From: Bryopsis sp. KO-2023
Lineage: Eukaryota; Chlorophyta; Ulvophyceae; Bryopsidales; Bryopsidaceae
DNA: 64,000 nt
Assembly (NCBI GenBank): GCA_030272585.1
Contig: BSYQ01000004.1
Span: forward strand, 744,001-808,000
Direction of reading: 5' to 3'
In this document: piece by piece, positions 10,927 to 22,100 of the stretch
Numbering within the stretch: position 1 is the stretch's first letter
How the letters are laid out: the number at the start of each line of letters is the position of its first letter
Made by a program: the position numbers and the translations under genes
The notes under the pieces: model-generated
The model's database searches: none
Told to the model about the DNA's origin: nothing
Seen by the model: only the letters and a program-made list of their open reading frames with translations

Positions 10927-11142
10927 ATGGTCACAACGGCGCCAGCCAAAGTTGCGTACGTTGAAGGCATGCCCCCACCAACAGCGCCAGAGGGATACAT
11001 ATATGTCGTCGACAGCTCGCCGTCTGTTGCGGGCGTCTTGGTCGCTATCTTATGCTTTCCGATAGGTGCGGTTCCCCAACTATCGATGGCTACCAAATGG
11101 ACAATACCTGTGTCGCTCACCAGGCTTTTAGTGCGTATGTGA
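10927..11142 (+). CDS. Possible small proline-rich single-span membrane protein
   Basis: An ATG in fair context opens a 71-codon frame with a Pro-rich head (KVAYVEGMPPPTAPEGY) followed by a hydrophobic stretch (VAGVLVAILCFPIGAVPQL). The arrangement, Pro/Tyr-rich head and a span ending in CFPIG, recalls BRI3-like membrane proteins. In that case a donor GTGCGG just after FPI would lead to a missing second exon that I could not find. It may equally be chance. No function is proposed. Confidence 0.25.
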   Translation: MVTTAPAKVAYVEGMPPPTAPEGYIYVVDSSPSVAGVLVAILCFPIGAVPQLSMATKWTIPVSLTRLLVRM

Positions 11143-12829
11143 TGGGCTTTCGGGGACGAGGATGTTGGGGTGAAAGGGGCCTGTTTTTCACTCTCTTGGC
11201 TTACTTTGGAGACTTTCCTTGCTGACGACGTGAAAGCCAGGATGACGGGTTGGTCTGGTGTTCGCAGGACTCCTTTGCTGTATGATGATGACTGAGAAGA
11301 CCTACGTCTTACAACGTGAGTATGTAGAACTGGTGTTTATTAAGGGTAGCTCGCAGCACTCGTGTAGATAGGGAAATCTACCAATACATACACCCGTGTG
11401 GGTGGTATCGCTGCCAAATGCTCTTTCGTTTTTCAGCGCCAGCACTTCTGAGCAAAGAGCCCATCCAGAATTCCCGTCACCGTGGTTGCTCCTTCTTACC
11501 GCTGTCTTGTTTCATTTTTGGTGGCTGCAGGTGATTACACGAAGTCAATCAACATGCAAAACGCAAAATCATGATTTCTACTGTTTTGGATATCCCCGCC
11601 AGCTGCCCCTTGAGGAGTGCACCTTAACCCCTCCCTACCCCGGGTTCGTGCGACTGACAGCAACTTTTTATCATGGGTTTCATGCATCAGGAGAGTTTGT
11701 ACTTTTTGCAAGCCACTAGACGAACAATTTCTTACCTGGAGGTTTTTTGTTTTAGCTTTTTTGCAAAACTGTTGTTTTTTACGGCATCAATTGTAATCAA
11801 TGTCGTGCGTGCAAAGCTGTCAGAGCTGTAGTATATACCTATAATATTTGTGGTATGGATTTGTGTGGGATCGTCGGATGCGTTTTGAAAGGCCTATGAA
11901 AAAAGAGGGGCACTCTTCAAGACACAAATCTGGTTCTCCTTTTGAGAAAACGTCTTCTCATTGACTTTGTTCGTGTTCGGTGTCTTTCGTCTTTTCGAAA
12001 ATCTCGAAGTTCTAGGTCCCTTGCACGAGTAAACTTATCAACCTACGTACTGGTGTATTTCCCATTTATTGGCTTGACCTTCACTCAAGAAAGCCAAGAT
12101 CAATTGAACTTGAAGCACCCCAGCCACGAGTGTGCAAAACTACAGTGCTTCACTACACTGCAAGGGAGAGGATGTTCGTTATCAATATCATTTTCTTCCA
12201 GTGTTTTGAACCCGAGACTGAAGTGAGGTAGTTGCAGTACAGATTGTACCTCCAGTGTTGGTATATATTCAAGTGTTGGTATATATTCAGGACTCAGGAA
12301 TTAGTAGGGGCTTCTCTGTAACACTAAGTTCACACTGTGTTGTCTCTGTTGCATTGTGCCATCTACAACACCAGCCAAAAGGGGTGTCCCTTTTCACCAG
12401 TCAAGGGTGCAAGACCAAATAATCCACGTCATTTAAACAAGAAAAAAAATATCCACGATATTTCTTCAACCCATGAACATCCACTTTTTCTCCCCCAGAT
12501 GAGACAAAATAATACAGAAACCAGCTCTATCTCTAAAAAAACGCCACAACGAAAGGGAGTTCCAAAATCCCCCAAAAAAACAGAAAAACGGTAGCCTCCC
12601 TGGGTTTCAGGTACGTGTTTCATCAAACCATTTCCCGTCTTGTCAAAATCTTTGAAAAAATGCTTATCATATCACGCATCTCACTACCCAGCGAATTGCA
12701 ACACCATCTTTTCACCTATTAAAGCACCCCCCCCCCCCCCTCCCCACACACACACACAAGTTCCAACCCTTTTCTGGTTGGGTAATGTCTTTCCATATGA
12801 CTTCCCCTTTTTTTTTATAGAGCATGATA
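11143..12829. other. Spacer including the expected 3' UTR of SelT
   Basis: No gene is supportable. The part adjoining 12829 is downstream of the selenoprotein T stop on the minus strand, so the transcript should carry its SECIS element in this stretch. By eye I found no stem-loop meeting the SECIS core (ATGA, apical AA, GA). A 6-bp stem (CCAACC/GGTTGG) with an A-rich loop near 12765-12785 lacks the quartet. Also present are a C run with CA repeat at 12726-12758 and a 17-bp tandem duplication around 12254-12290. Confidence 0.45.
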
Positions 12830-15205
12830 TTAACTTTCTGAAGGTTCTGGAATTTGCTTGTGCGCTTGAGCGAGGTATCGGTCCATGCTTTTGAGGATTT
12901 CTTCCCTGGTTGGCATTCGATTTGTTTCCATCTTGGAAAATATCTACACGAATAGAAATAAAAGGGCACAAAAAAACTTGAACCAGGAAAAGAAAAAAAC
13001 AGAAGCAGAAGGAGAACAAAACACAAGGAATATACTTTCGAAAAAAGAGGTTTCTGTTTCTGACCTATTATTTGATATTGAAAAATTTCCACACAAGGTA
13101 GTAAGGTTGTACTGAACATCAATTTTTGCTCATCCCCCACCAAAGTTCCAGTGAATAACCAATTTCTTAAAGTTTCTTTTCTTTTTCTTTTTTTTTCGCC
13201 GAAGCCTATTCTTTCGTCCCCACTTAATTCTTAATTCAATCGCAGCAAACTCCCATTTGAAATGAAAAGTTCACTTGTCTTCGACTAATATTTTCTGTTC
13301 AGCTATGCATGTGTCTAAAAAGAAATATGAAATATTAAAAAATGGAAGAAAGAAACATTAAAAAAAACAAAAACAGGTGGCTCACCTGATGACCATCATA
13401 ATACACTTCAAATGCTCCCGTTTTCATCAAGTTTTGGGAAATCGTCCCTCCAATGAAATACAGCAGCATGCAAGAGCCCATTTTATTACTCATGGCGTTT
13501 TGCAAGATTTGGGGCGTTTCGTTCAACCCCAACATCGGCAGTATCCTTTCCCCCGCTAAAATCAAACCCATTCCTCCAAACTGAGCCAAATTGGCAAGTC
13601 TAGCAATTGCCATCTACACAGCAAAAAAAATCCAAGAAAAAAACACAACGAAAATTCATGAAATTTACAAAACAGAAATGAAATGAACTGTGAATTTAAG
13701 CGGGGGGGGGGAGGGGAGGAATAAAATGAACAAATATCAGGTGTGGTTCAAGAAGGTGGAGCTTTGTTTACTGAAGCTTTGATGGTCAATTTTTTTCCAG
13801 AATGGTATAACGACCAGAGCGGCGCATTTTCTGGCATTTGATCCATAAGCAAATTATGCGATTTTCATCGGTGGATATTTTCCACCTCCCTGGCTTGTAA
13901 TAAACACCAAAAACCCGCTGCAACCGTTATAAACAACATTCGATGGTAATATTTCTGAAACAGTATCCTTATTCCCACAAAAGACAGTACCTTCCCTGGA
14001 GGCACTGGAAAATTTGATGGAATTATCTGGACACCCGGGAACTCTTGTCGCAGCAACTGTGCAATTTGGACAAAAGCTCCCCTACAGAAAAACACACATT
14101 TTTTTTTTCAAACTTGAAATCAGGGTTGCTTTCCCTTGCCTAAACAACAAGATTTGACTAGCCAAGCCAGATGAAGCAGGAGAAAATGCCTGAGAAAGTG
14201 GATGTTTCTCTGAACAAAAATCCAGAAGGAAGTGAAAAGTTCGCCCACCAAAAAAAGGATCCATGCAGACTATCAAAACCACAAATATGCAATCATATTT
14301 ATTATAAGCTCAACAGAAAGGAGTCATCGTATCCCTGAAGGGAAAAAAAATGGTTTTCTTTGAAAAATTTTATTTACAAGCATTTTTATTTTATTTTTTG
14401 ATCCAGCACCAGGGCAAGAAGGGTCGAGAATGAGGTTGCTGATGAAAGAAAACCTTCCCCCTCATTGTAAAAAAAGAAAGAATGAAAAAATGAATGTGAA
14501 TTTTGCCTTACTTGTAGGCTCAATTGCTGCAAAAGGAGATATGGACTTTCCCTCCAAGACTCGTTTTGTCTAAATTTTGTAGACCTTCAGCCTTTCACAA
14601 AAAAAAGCAATGCAAAAATTTACACACATAGAAGTCTCAGCTGGATTCTCGTGAACCCCCAAAAATAATTTCATTTTGTATATAATTTTCTCTTGGATAT
14701 GATTTCATTTTGGATTTTTGACCGACTAGAGCTCAGGAGCATGAAAAAAACAAACAGGAAACGCCAATTGAAACTGAACGCGCCCCCTCCTAATCTTTTT
14801 CTTTTCTCAATTTACTTTTTTCTCCCTCCTAATCTTTGGAATTTTTAATTTTAATTTTTAATTTTAGAAGATAACCACCGTGTTTTTTTTGTCAAGTTCT
14901 AATCTTGAGTTCAGAAAGGGGGCACCCTGATATTTCATTCGTTCTTCAAGCATATATATGCACAACCAAGGAGGTTCGTTTTCTGGAGCAACTTCTAAAA
15001 CGACGTTTAAAAAAGGCACAGACTGTTCCTAAGAAACGAACAGCCTTTCGTGGAGCGCTGACGCTTATTATCGAAGAGGGGGTTCACTCACGTCTTGGCT
15101 GTTCGTGTCGTTTCTTTTCTCCATAAATGAAGGGACGAGCTCCATCCCGAAAAGTATCGCAACAGCGCCAATAACCAGCGCCTGCTGCAAAGTGACCATC
15201 GCCAT
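12830..15205 (-). CDS. SELENOT: Selenoprotein T with in-frame UGA (Sec)
   Basis: Five exons join in phase: 15205-15092, 14591-14512, 14081-13991, 13613-13386 and 12943-12830, giving 208 residues (human about 195). Exon 1 is an N-terminal membrane/signal segment. Exon 2 encodes KVHISFCSN-U-AYK, with TGA at 14522-14520 in the position of the redox CxxU motif of SelT. The chain continues GAFVQIAQLLRQEFPGVQI, MGLILAGERILPMLGL, MKTGAFEVYYDGHQ and ends IFSKMETNRMPTREEIL..., all characteristic of the thioredoxin-like SelT/Rdx family, ER membrane oxidoreductases. Because the frame runs through the TGA with correct phases on both sides, selenocysteine insertion is the best reading. A SECIS element is required in the 3' UTR but was not located by eye. 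A second in-frame ATG lies two codons into exon 1. Confidence 0.9.
14520..14522 (-). other. UGA selenocysteine codon
   Basis: This TGA lies within CSN-U-AYK of the SelT exon at 14591-14512. The splice phases of that exon (0 in, 2 out) fit both neighbours only if the TGA is read through. In the family this position is Sec, or Cys in species without selenocysteine. Confidence 0.88.
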
Positions 15206-16102
15206 GGAACGGCGGACGAGACGCTGAATTCGCCCAAAAGTCGACCAGATCGGATGTCCGTTTTGGCTGCTGAAATGGTTGTGTTCGCTTCTTTGGATGT
15301 AATATGAATTGATTGATTGATAGAAATGGCTCCGAAAATGAAAGGCACAATATGACCAGATGCTGCCAGAGATTAGTTCGGCCATACAACAAACAGCATA
15401 TGTATATTGTATATGTAATTGATGTTTGTTTGTTTGTTTGTATATTGTTCCTAGATAATAATAATAATTGTAATCATTATCATTGTTCCTAGATACAACC
15501 GAAAAGAGGATCATATCCTTGCTACCAAGATCCGATCTGTACTATAAATAATCTCATACAATTGGGTCTGACACAACAGTATCATAATGATCTAACCGCA
15601 AAAAACAGCATTCAACAAAGTTTCCCCAGTTACCCAAATCGAGGTCACAATTGCACACTTGTGGGGTCTGCAAATATTTTTGGTAATATATTTTTTCAAG
15701 CGAACTTTTTACCCGCTGCAGAATCAAATAGATGTTAATGAGATGCATTCATGCATGCACCATAAAAAAATAATAAAAAAATATTTGGCAGTAGAAGTTC
15801 ATGAAAAAATCTTTCTGATGACACGTGCAGTTGAAAAATTCCTTACAACGGTTTTCTGTCATAGACAATCCCCCTTTTCTGAAAACAAATTTTTTTACAT
15901 GTCTTAATTGCGATCACCTGCTTCTCAAGCAAAACTAAAAAAAACCCAAAGCAAGAAAACAGCCCTGTCAAGTCCAAGAACCTTGGAGGTTTTGACGGTG
16001 CGAATGTAAATTTAAAATGCTGGGATACATATCACAAGGTCCCACCACACTACCGAAATATATAATAAAAATCTCTCACGCAATCACGACTAATGATACC
16101 CC
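15206..16102. other. Spacer between SelT and the hydrolase gene
   Basis: About 900 bp without a gene. It holds a (TTTG)n-tail copy at 15415-15440 and AT-rich sequence. The SelT promoter should lie just above 15205. I see no distinct motif. Confidence 0.5.
15415..15440 (+). repeat. (TTTG)n tail, copy D
   Basis: GTAATTGATGTTTGTTTG followed by further TTTG units, identical to the tail of copies A and B. No hairpin body is recognisable upstream, so it is a fragment or a diverged copy. Confidence 0.45.
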
Positions 16103-18105
16103 CTAGATAACGAACAAGGATTTTTTAAAGAATTTGCCCACAATGTCTTGAACAAGCTTGACCTGATCCGGGGGGGATACCTCCCCCCTCCCACAATCCA
16201 GTACAAGAGGCCAGAACCTTGGATCCACCTCCGCAATACAGTGATTAGCATCGATGACTGTAAGGATCGCCGATTTTTTCAGCAGAGATTTGAAGTACTC
16301 TCCGTGTGAAACTAAGCTGGTTGAATCGCCAGTGCCGGCAATGATGGAGTACTTGACTCCCTTGATCTTATTGAGATTGGCTGCTTCGGTGAGGTCACAA
16401 ATATCGGCAAAAGGAATGCATACTGGCTCCATGGGGGCCACTGCTCGAACTCTGATCCCGAGGCGATTCGCAACTGCCACAGCCGGCATGGAAAGGGAGG
16501 CCCCAAACGAGTGACCTGAAAATTGGCAAAGTTTCGTAGCAGTTTCAGTCAGACCCGCGGAAAAAAAATCTGAAATCGGTTGCTGAATCAGTATGACTGT
16601 GCATGTGCAAAATCTTGAATGAGTAATCCAGTCGAGTCGAGAGGACACTTATTTAATTCAGGAACGTTTTTTTCCGCTCGATTTTTTGCGGAAAATAGGT
16701 AACATCAAACAAAAATAACCTGAAGGTATAATATACCTGTAATGCCAGCCCTGCGACTGTCGACACGCCGGTACAGGAAGGATTTTTTATTGCTTCCTTC
16801 CTCCTTCAAATGCAACAGGGTGTAAGCGATATCATCAGTCCAAGCCTCGGGCACTGATGAATCGAACGACACTCCAATTTGAGAGGTCGACTTGGGGGCG
16901 ATCACAATCATCCCAAAAGATGCCAGGTGTGACATCATGAGTACAAACACCTCTGGAGGACTCCCCAACCCTGGTGCGAACGCAACGATGGGCAGTTTCT
17001 TCGGCCCTCTGGTTTTCCCTATGACTGGCTTGATGGCGATTCCCTTGACTGGATCCACGATCTCTTTTGCCCTGTTGGCTGGGAAAGCCATGAGTGCCTC
17101 GAATTTTGTGGGGGAGGAGAAATCGTTCACGATTATTGATTCTTCTGGCCTTGTGACATTCACCACAGTCAGACTGGTGGGATAGGGCCCATTTGGAGGG
17201 GGGGTGAACAGGTCTTTGAAACTGGGAAGGTCGTCTGTCGACTCGGGGAGCGAAGCGAGTCCGAGAAAATCAAGATTCTCCAGGGTCCCAGTGGTTCTGG
17301 GGGTGCCGATGCATGGTGGTGTTTCATGAATGGCAAAGGGAAGCTTTTCTGGCTCCACCTTTGGGAGTGGAAAGTTTACTGCACAGCCTGTCTGCTCAAT
17401 GGCCCCCAGCAGCGGTCCCATGAGACTTGGGTCCAGGGAAATCTGCATAACAAACCAAGGAGAGTAAGTCAGATATTACCAGGGTATTATCTTCTTCAGT
17501 CAGACGCTCCTCTGGCCAGAGCTGGCGCAGACCTCAGAACGTAGTATTTTCTCGTGGTTTGTAAAACACTACGCAGGTTTCGTGTCCCGCGGCAGAGTCC
17601 GAAAGAGCGAGCACTGGAAGCAGTGGCCCCATTGAGTTTAGAAACATGAAAACATGGAAAGAGAGAAAACATGTCGGTGTTACTGTGTCGCGTACCCTGT
17701 CCTGACAAAAACAGTTCCCTTTCGCTGCGTCCAGAAGACCCTTCAATGCGTCACAGCAAGCGCCGCGGTTCGAAATCTTGCCGCTGAAAAAGTCACAGGC
17801 GGGTGCAGCGAGGAAACCATAGTGGTAGATGCACTCCCAGTCCCTCGTCAACCGGACAAAGTCGCGGTACGGCTTGGAGTCTACTAAGGATGCATATCCC
17901 TTAATGGCACTGTCGAAAGTGCTCGGGTCCAAGGTAGCAGGGTCTATGGGTTTCTTGGCACCTGTACACACCTGAAAACAAAAAAACGACCTGTTTCAGA
18001 GCCAGTTGGTGAAACCAGATGGGGCTGGTGGCGAAGCGTTCCTCAACACACCTGGGAGGCAGAGTGCAGCAGTGCTAGTGTGAGCAGTAGTCGTCCGACC
18101 CTCAT
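16103..18105 (-). CDS. Secreted alpha/beta hydrolase with 8-Cys N-terminal module (chlorophyllase-like)
   Basis: Four exons join in phase: 18105-18052, 17971-17696, 17442-16737 and 16515-16103, giving 482 residues. Exon 1 is a signal peptide (MRVGRLLLTLALLHSASQ). Residues 19 to about 130 contain eight cysteines with a CC pair (RGACCDALKGLLDAAKG) followed by CFC and a last Cys (IEQTGCAVNF). The layout resembles plant lipid-transfer/2S-albumin modules, though not the exact canonical spacing. The rest is an alpha/beta hydrolase: LPIVAFAPGLGSPPEVFVLM, SHLASFGMIVIAPKS, nucleophile elbow GHSFG (Ser348), GTGDS (Asp409) and ANHC (His437). The closest match I recognise is the chlorophyllase/cutinase-like group; the substrate is unknown. 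A secreted location follows from the leader. Intron 3 splits the GHSFG codon region in phase 1. Confidence 0.8.
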
Positions 18106-18779
18106 GTTTCGGAAACAGCGCGACGCAAATATGTTGGGAAAAAGATGGATATTCGAAAGAGTGCCCAGGTTATCACGGCTAGTCACCCTCTCACTCTGGC
18201 GGAGGGTGTAACCCCAAGTCGCTGTGCAGCAGTCTCCTCCACATGCACCTCATGCTACTACGTAATTCCGCTATCTTCGCGCGCACATTGGCGTCACAGA
18301 CCGACACTTTTATGAGGTTTGTTTTGTGAGAATCTCGTCTGTGGACAGGAGCATGAAAACTCAAATCACGAACACACAACTCCACATTCTCGTGTGCGTG
18401 GAACCCCAGAATCAAAGATGACTGTTATATCAAGATTCGCCAGTCCTTGTCTGCTGTTTGGACAGGAAGCTTTGAAGGTGGTTCTTCACATGGAGTTCAC
18501 GATTGTACTTCTCTGGCATTGGGGGGTAACTATGCTGGATTCCAACAACCCGTCAATTGATATTTTGTTAATGTCCACAGTGCATAACACGTTAATGCAG
18601 ACATATACAGCCAGAGAATCATGGGTTGTCAAATTCCCAGAGTTCTAGAAATACCTGAACGACGGAAAACAGTGCTGTTCGCCTGAGTGGGGGATGTATT
18701 TTTGCAAACGAAAAATATAAAAGAAACAATCACCACCTTAGCCCAACCAAGACCAAGTGAAATATGGTATGTTTCCTTC
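18106..18779. other. Spacer, insertion target of the LTR element
   Basis: Upstream region of the hydrolase gene up to the 5' LTR. Short open frames only. The last four bases (18776-18779, CTTC) form the target-site duplication with 25701-25704. No coding exon appears to be interrupted by the insertion. Confidence 0.5.
18776..18779. other. Target-site duplication, left copy (CTTC)
   Basis: The four bases before the 5' LTR match 25701-25704 after the 3' LTR. Four to six bases is usual for Ty3/Gypsy integrases. Confidence 0.75.
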
Positions 18780-19105
18780 TGTTGGACCGGGTAGAACACA
18801 AGTACTGAAAGACAGACATAAGAGCGTCACATCAACAAATTCACACAACGGACACTCATTTCTAATGAAAGTACTACCACACGATTTGACTCTGAGAGCG
18901 ATGTCAAATCTGTTGAATCGACTGGTCAGTGCGGGTGAGAGGCCCATGGCAGTAGGGGATTTACGTTAGAAGTACGAGGTATGAGTCAGTGGAGGAAGTG
19001 TGAGAGTTGAGTGAGTCGGGAAGGAAAGTCTGTGAACGGGAGTTCGGGGTTGTCTTTTTGTTGTAAGACTTTTTTTGCGGAAGGCTCGTTCTTCCAGTAA
19101 CAACA
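18780..19105 (+). repeat. 5' LTR
   Basis: 326 bp, bounded by TGTTG...CAACA inverted ends, matching 25375-25700 throughout as far as I can read. The final base is also the first base of the polyprotein ATG. Confidence 0.95.
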
Positions 19106-22100
19106 TGGTTTCGGAGCGAACAGGGTGGATCCTGGCCTTTGGGGGCTTGGCTCTACTAGCCGGTATGTCGCTGCTGTTACAGCGACCACCGACGATATCA
19201 GATCAAAATGCGGCGCCGGCAACACCAGCCGGAAGGGCGCCAGCAACGTATCCCCCATCACCTCCTCCATTCTCTACGCCTCACACGCCCAGAACGTCTC
19301 CACACGAGCTCTGGCAGAGGCTGATGTGGTCGATCAGACATCGACACTCACATCGTGCCCTACCCTCCCCTTCACCGAACCCCGCTGCTGCGTGGGACAC
19401 CCTGGAGCTTGTGCAGCTTGCAGACAGGATGCACAAGCTCTGGGGTGTCTTGCGGGGATCCAACGCCAATCTGGTCGGAGCTGGGATTGCCTCCTCGCTT
19501 CTGCTGGGGTACCTCCTGAAGTTCCTCGACAAGGGTTCTGCATGGTTACGGCGGCGTAGAACAGAGACGGCGATGAGAAGGGAAGTTTTGGAGCTCGGGA
19601 GCGCGGCGCCTGCGGCTTCGGTTTCGACGGAGGGATCAGCCACGTTGGACAGACTTCGGCGGCTGCAACAAACGGAGGGGGAGACGGAGTTGGAATTTTT
19701 GCAGCGTTATTTCTTGATGTTTTTAAACACTGGACAAGCGGCGGAGGTGGAAGAGGAGAAAAAAGCGGTCAGGTTACTCGTAGCCCGGTTACCGGGAAGA
19801 GTGTTGAGCCGCGTCGTGGTGGAAACAGAGTTCGAAAAACTGACCTTCAGCGGACTTCGGGAGCTGTTGGATCGAATGAAGAGGAGGACGGAGTACAGGG
19901 AAGCAGTGCTCGCGGAAGTGAAGAAGGATGAGGAGGGAAAGACAGAAGGGAAAGTGGAGGCTAAAGCAGAACCTAATGCGGGAACGAAAGTTCTGGTGGC
20001 GGACCGGCCACCTATTCGGACAGGCGAGACCCCTCTCTGCCAGTTTTGCGGACGGAAAGGGCACTGGGAAGCGCAGTGCCGGACGAAGAGGAGAGCGCAG
20101 GTGGCGAGCGTGAACGACGATGCTTTCGGCGAGCTGCTGGAGGCAATACAAAACGAGCAGTCGTCGTCGGCGTGCCATTCGGTCGCAGCAGGGACACCCG
20201 CTGGAGATACAGTGCGCAAGCAGCTTCGTGTGAAACTCAGGTTGGAAGGAGAACAGAGAGGAAGTAATCAACTCTTCGAAGCGTTGGTCGACAGTGGAAG
20301 TGGATGCTCCATCATGCCGTGGAAGGTTTGTCAAAGACACGGATGGGGAGTCGCTCCTCCGAAAGGAGTGTTAACGCTGACCGGGTTCAACGGAAGCAAG
20401 GAGAACGTGCGAGGGACGGTGACGCTCGACGTCAAAATAGGACCGTGGGAGGGAAAAGAAGTGTTTCTGGTTTCGGAAAACACATCCCAGATTATCCTGG
20501 GCGTCCCCCTCCTCGCACACCTTTCCCTCACCGTCGACTGCGCTCGCAACTGCCTCTGGGGCAAGAACGGAACGTCCATCCCTTGCCACGCAGTCATGAA
20601 GGTAGGGGAGAAGTCGGGGGAGTTAGAGCGGGGTGTGGTTCGAGTGCTGCAAGACCCCCTCACGAAAAAAGGACGCAGGATTCGTTTAGTAGGGAAGGAT
20701 GGGGAGTTTCGGTTACCCCTGGGTTCGTCGTTGGTTCTGGGACCCTACGCGATTAAAACGGTTGTTCTTCCTTTTCGAATTACTGGGCCTGGCCTGTTTT
20801 CGTTAATGGCCATAGGACAACCCCACAACCTCCTTCACTCTGTGACGACGAACTCCGACGGAAGAGTTCGACTCACGCTGTATAACGCCCAGTTGGAGGC
20901 GAGGATGCTTACTGCAAAACTGTGTTTGGTTAGCTTCAGGGTGGCTGAGGGAACGCCGGTGGTGATAGAGGAAGGAGGAGCAGAGGAGGAATGTGTCGAA
21001 CAGGAGGAGGATGGTTTACTGCCCCATGGTTTGGATCTCAGAGAGAAGGAGGAAGTGGAACCTGAGGAGGAGGGGTGTTTTGGGATTGAAAAGAAGGGAG
21101 ATGGAGGATGTCAAACAGTTTCTTTTCCACCACAGGAAGTGGAATCTGAGGAGGGGGGGTGTTCTGGAATAGAAAAACAGGGAGATGGAGGATGTAAAAA
21201 GGTTTCTTTTCCACCACCAAAGAATGACTGTGGGTCACTGGAAGTGTTTGACAGAACCAGTGGTTCAAAGGGCAGTTGGGGCACAATGCAGTCGAATCAG
21301 GACTGGGATTCACAAACAGGCCAGCTTGCATCTGTTGAACAGCAGTTGAGCCCAGAGGGGGACAGTAGAGTACTATCGAATTCTGCCCAAAACAGGGATA
21401 TACCGACCATCAGTTCAGACTCTGGAGAACAGCATCTCAGTTCAGGGGATGGGTGTGTGTTACGGAGTTTAACAACACAGAACAGTGAGGCTGTAGCTAC
21501 TGAGAATCCAACAAACAGTGCAACACTGAGGAAGAGCCAGAGCACAGCCTCTCTCACAGAACTGGATGTGAGTTCTGCTACGCACTATCCACTCAGGGAC
21601 AGGATTGAGGGGAAAGACTCTGAGAATGAGGGGAGAACACAGACATCAAACACAGACTTTGAATGTCAGCCCAATAACTATAATGCTACTGGACAGTTCA
21701 TCAGTTCAGCTAGGGAGAAGGGAGGAAAGATTTTTGGCTTACAAACCAGCAGTTCAGAGGCTGTACATCACTTACCCAAGTCAGATACTCAGGGAAGGGT
21801 ACAGCAGTCGAAATTCCACACACAGGAGGAGAATGTAGCTTCTGAGAGTCCTGCAAACAGTGCTACACTGGGGACAAGCCAGGGTACATTCTCCACCCCC
21901 CAGCAGGATCAATGGAGGGACTTACCAAGGGGGAGAGAGGGACAGACATGTGGGGAAAACCAAGGCACCCAGAGTGTCCTCACACCTAACCGCCTGACTG
22001 CACACAGCACTCTGCTGCAAGAAAGCAAAGCTGTAGCTACTGAGAGTCCTACAGACAGGGAAACATTGGGACAGAGCCAGAGTACAGTTCAGAGTTCACA

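Noticed and set aside
10749-11120. 123-codon open frame on the minus strand
   Set aside because: No family resemblance; overlaps the slightly better plus-strand candidate at 10927-11142.
12765-12785. A-rich-loop hairpin considered as the SelT SECIS element
   Set aside because: It has a good stem and an A-containing loop, but the required ATGA/GA core is absent at the right distance.
12429-13143. Overlapping minus-strand frames rich in Phe/Lys
   Set aside because: They arise from T- and A-rich intron and 3' UTR sequence; only 12943-12830 in another frame is coding (SelT last exon).
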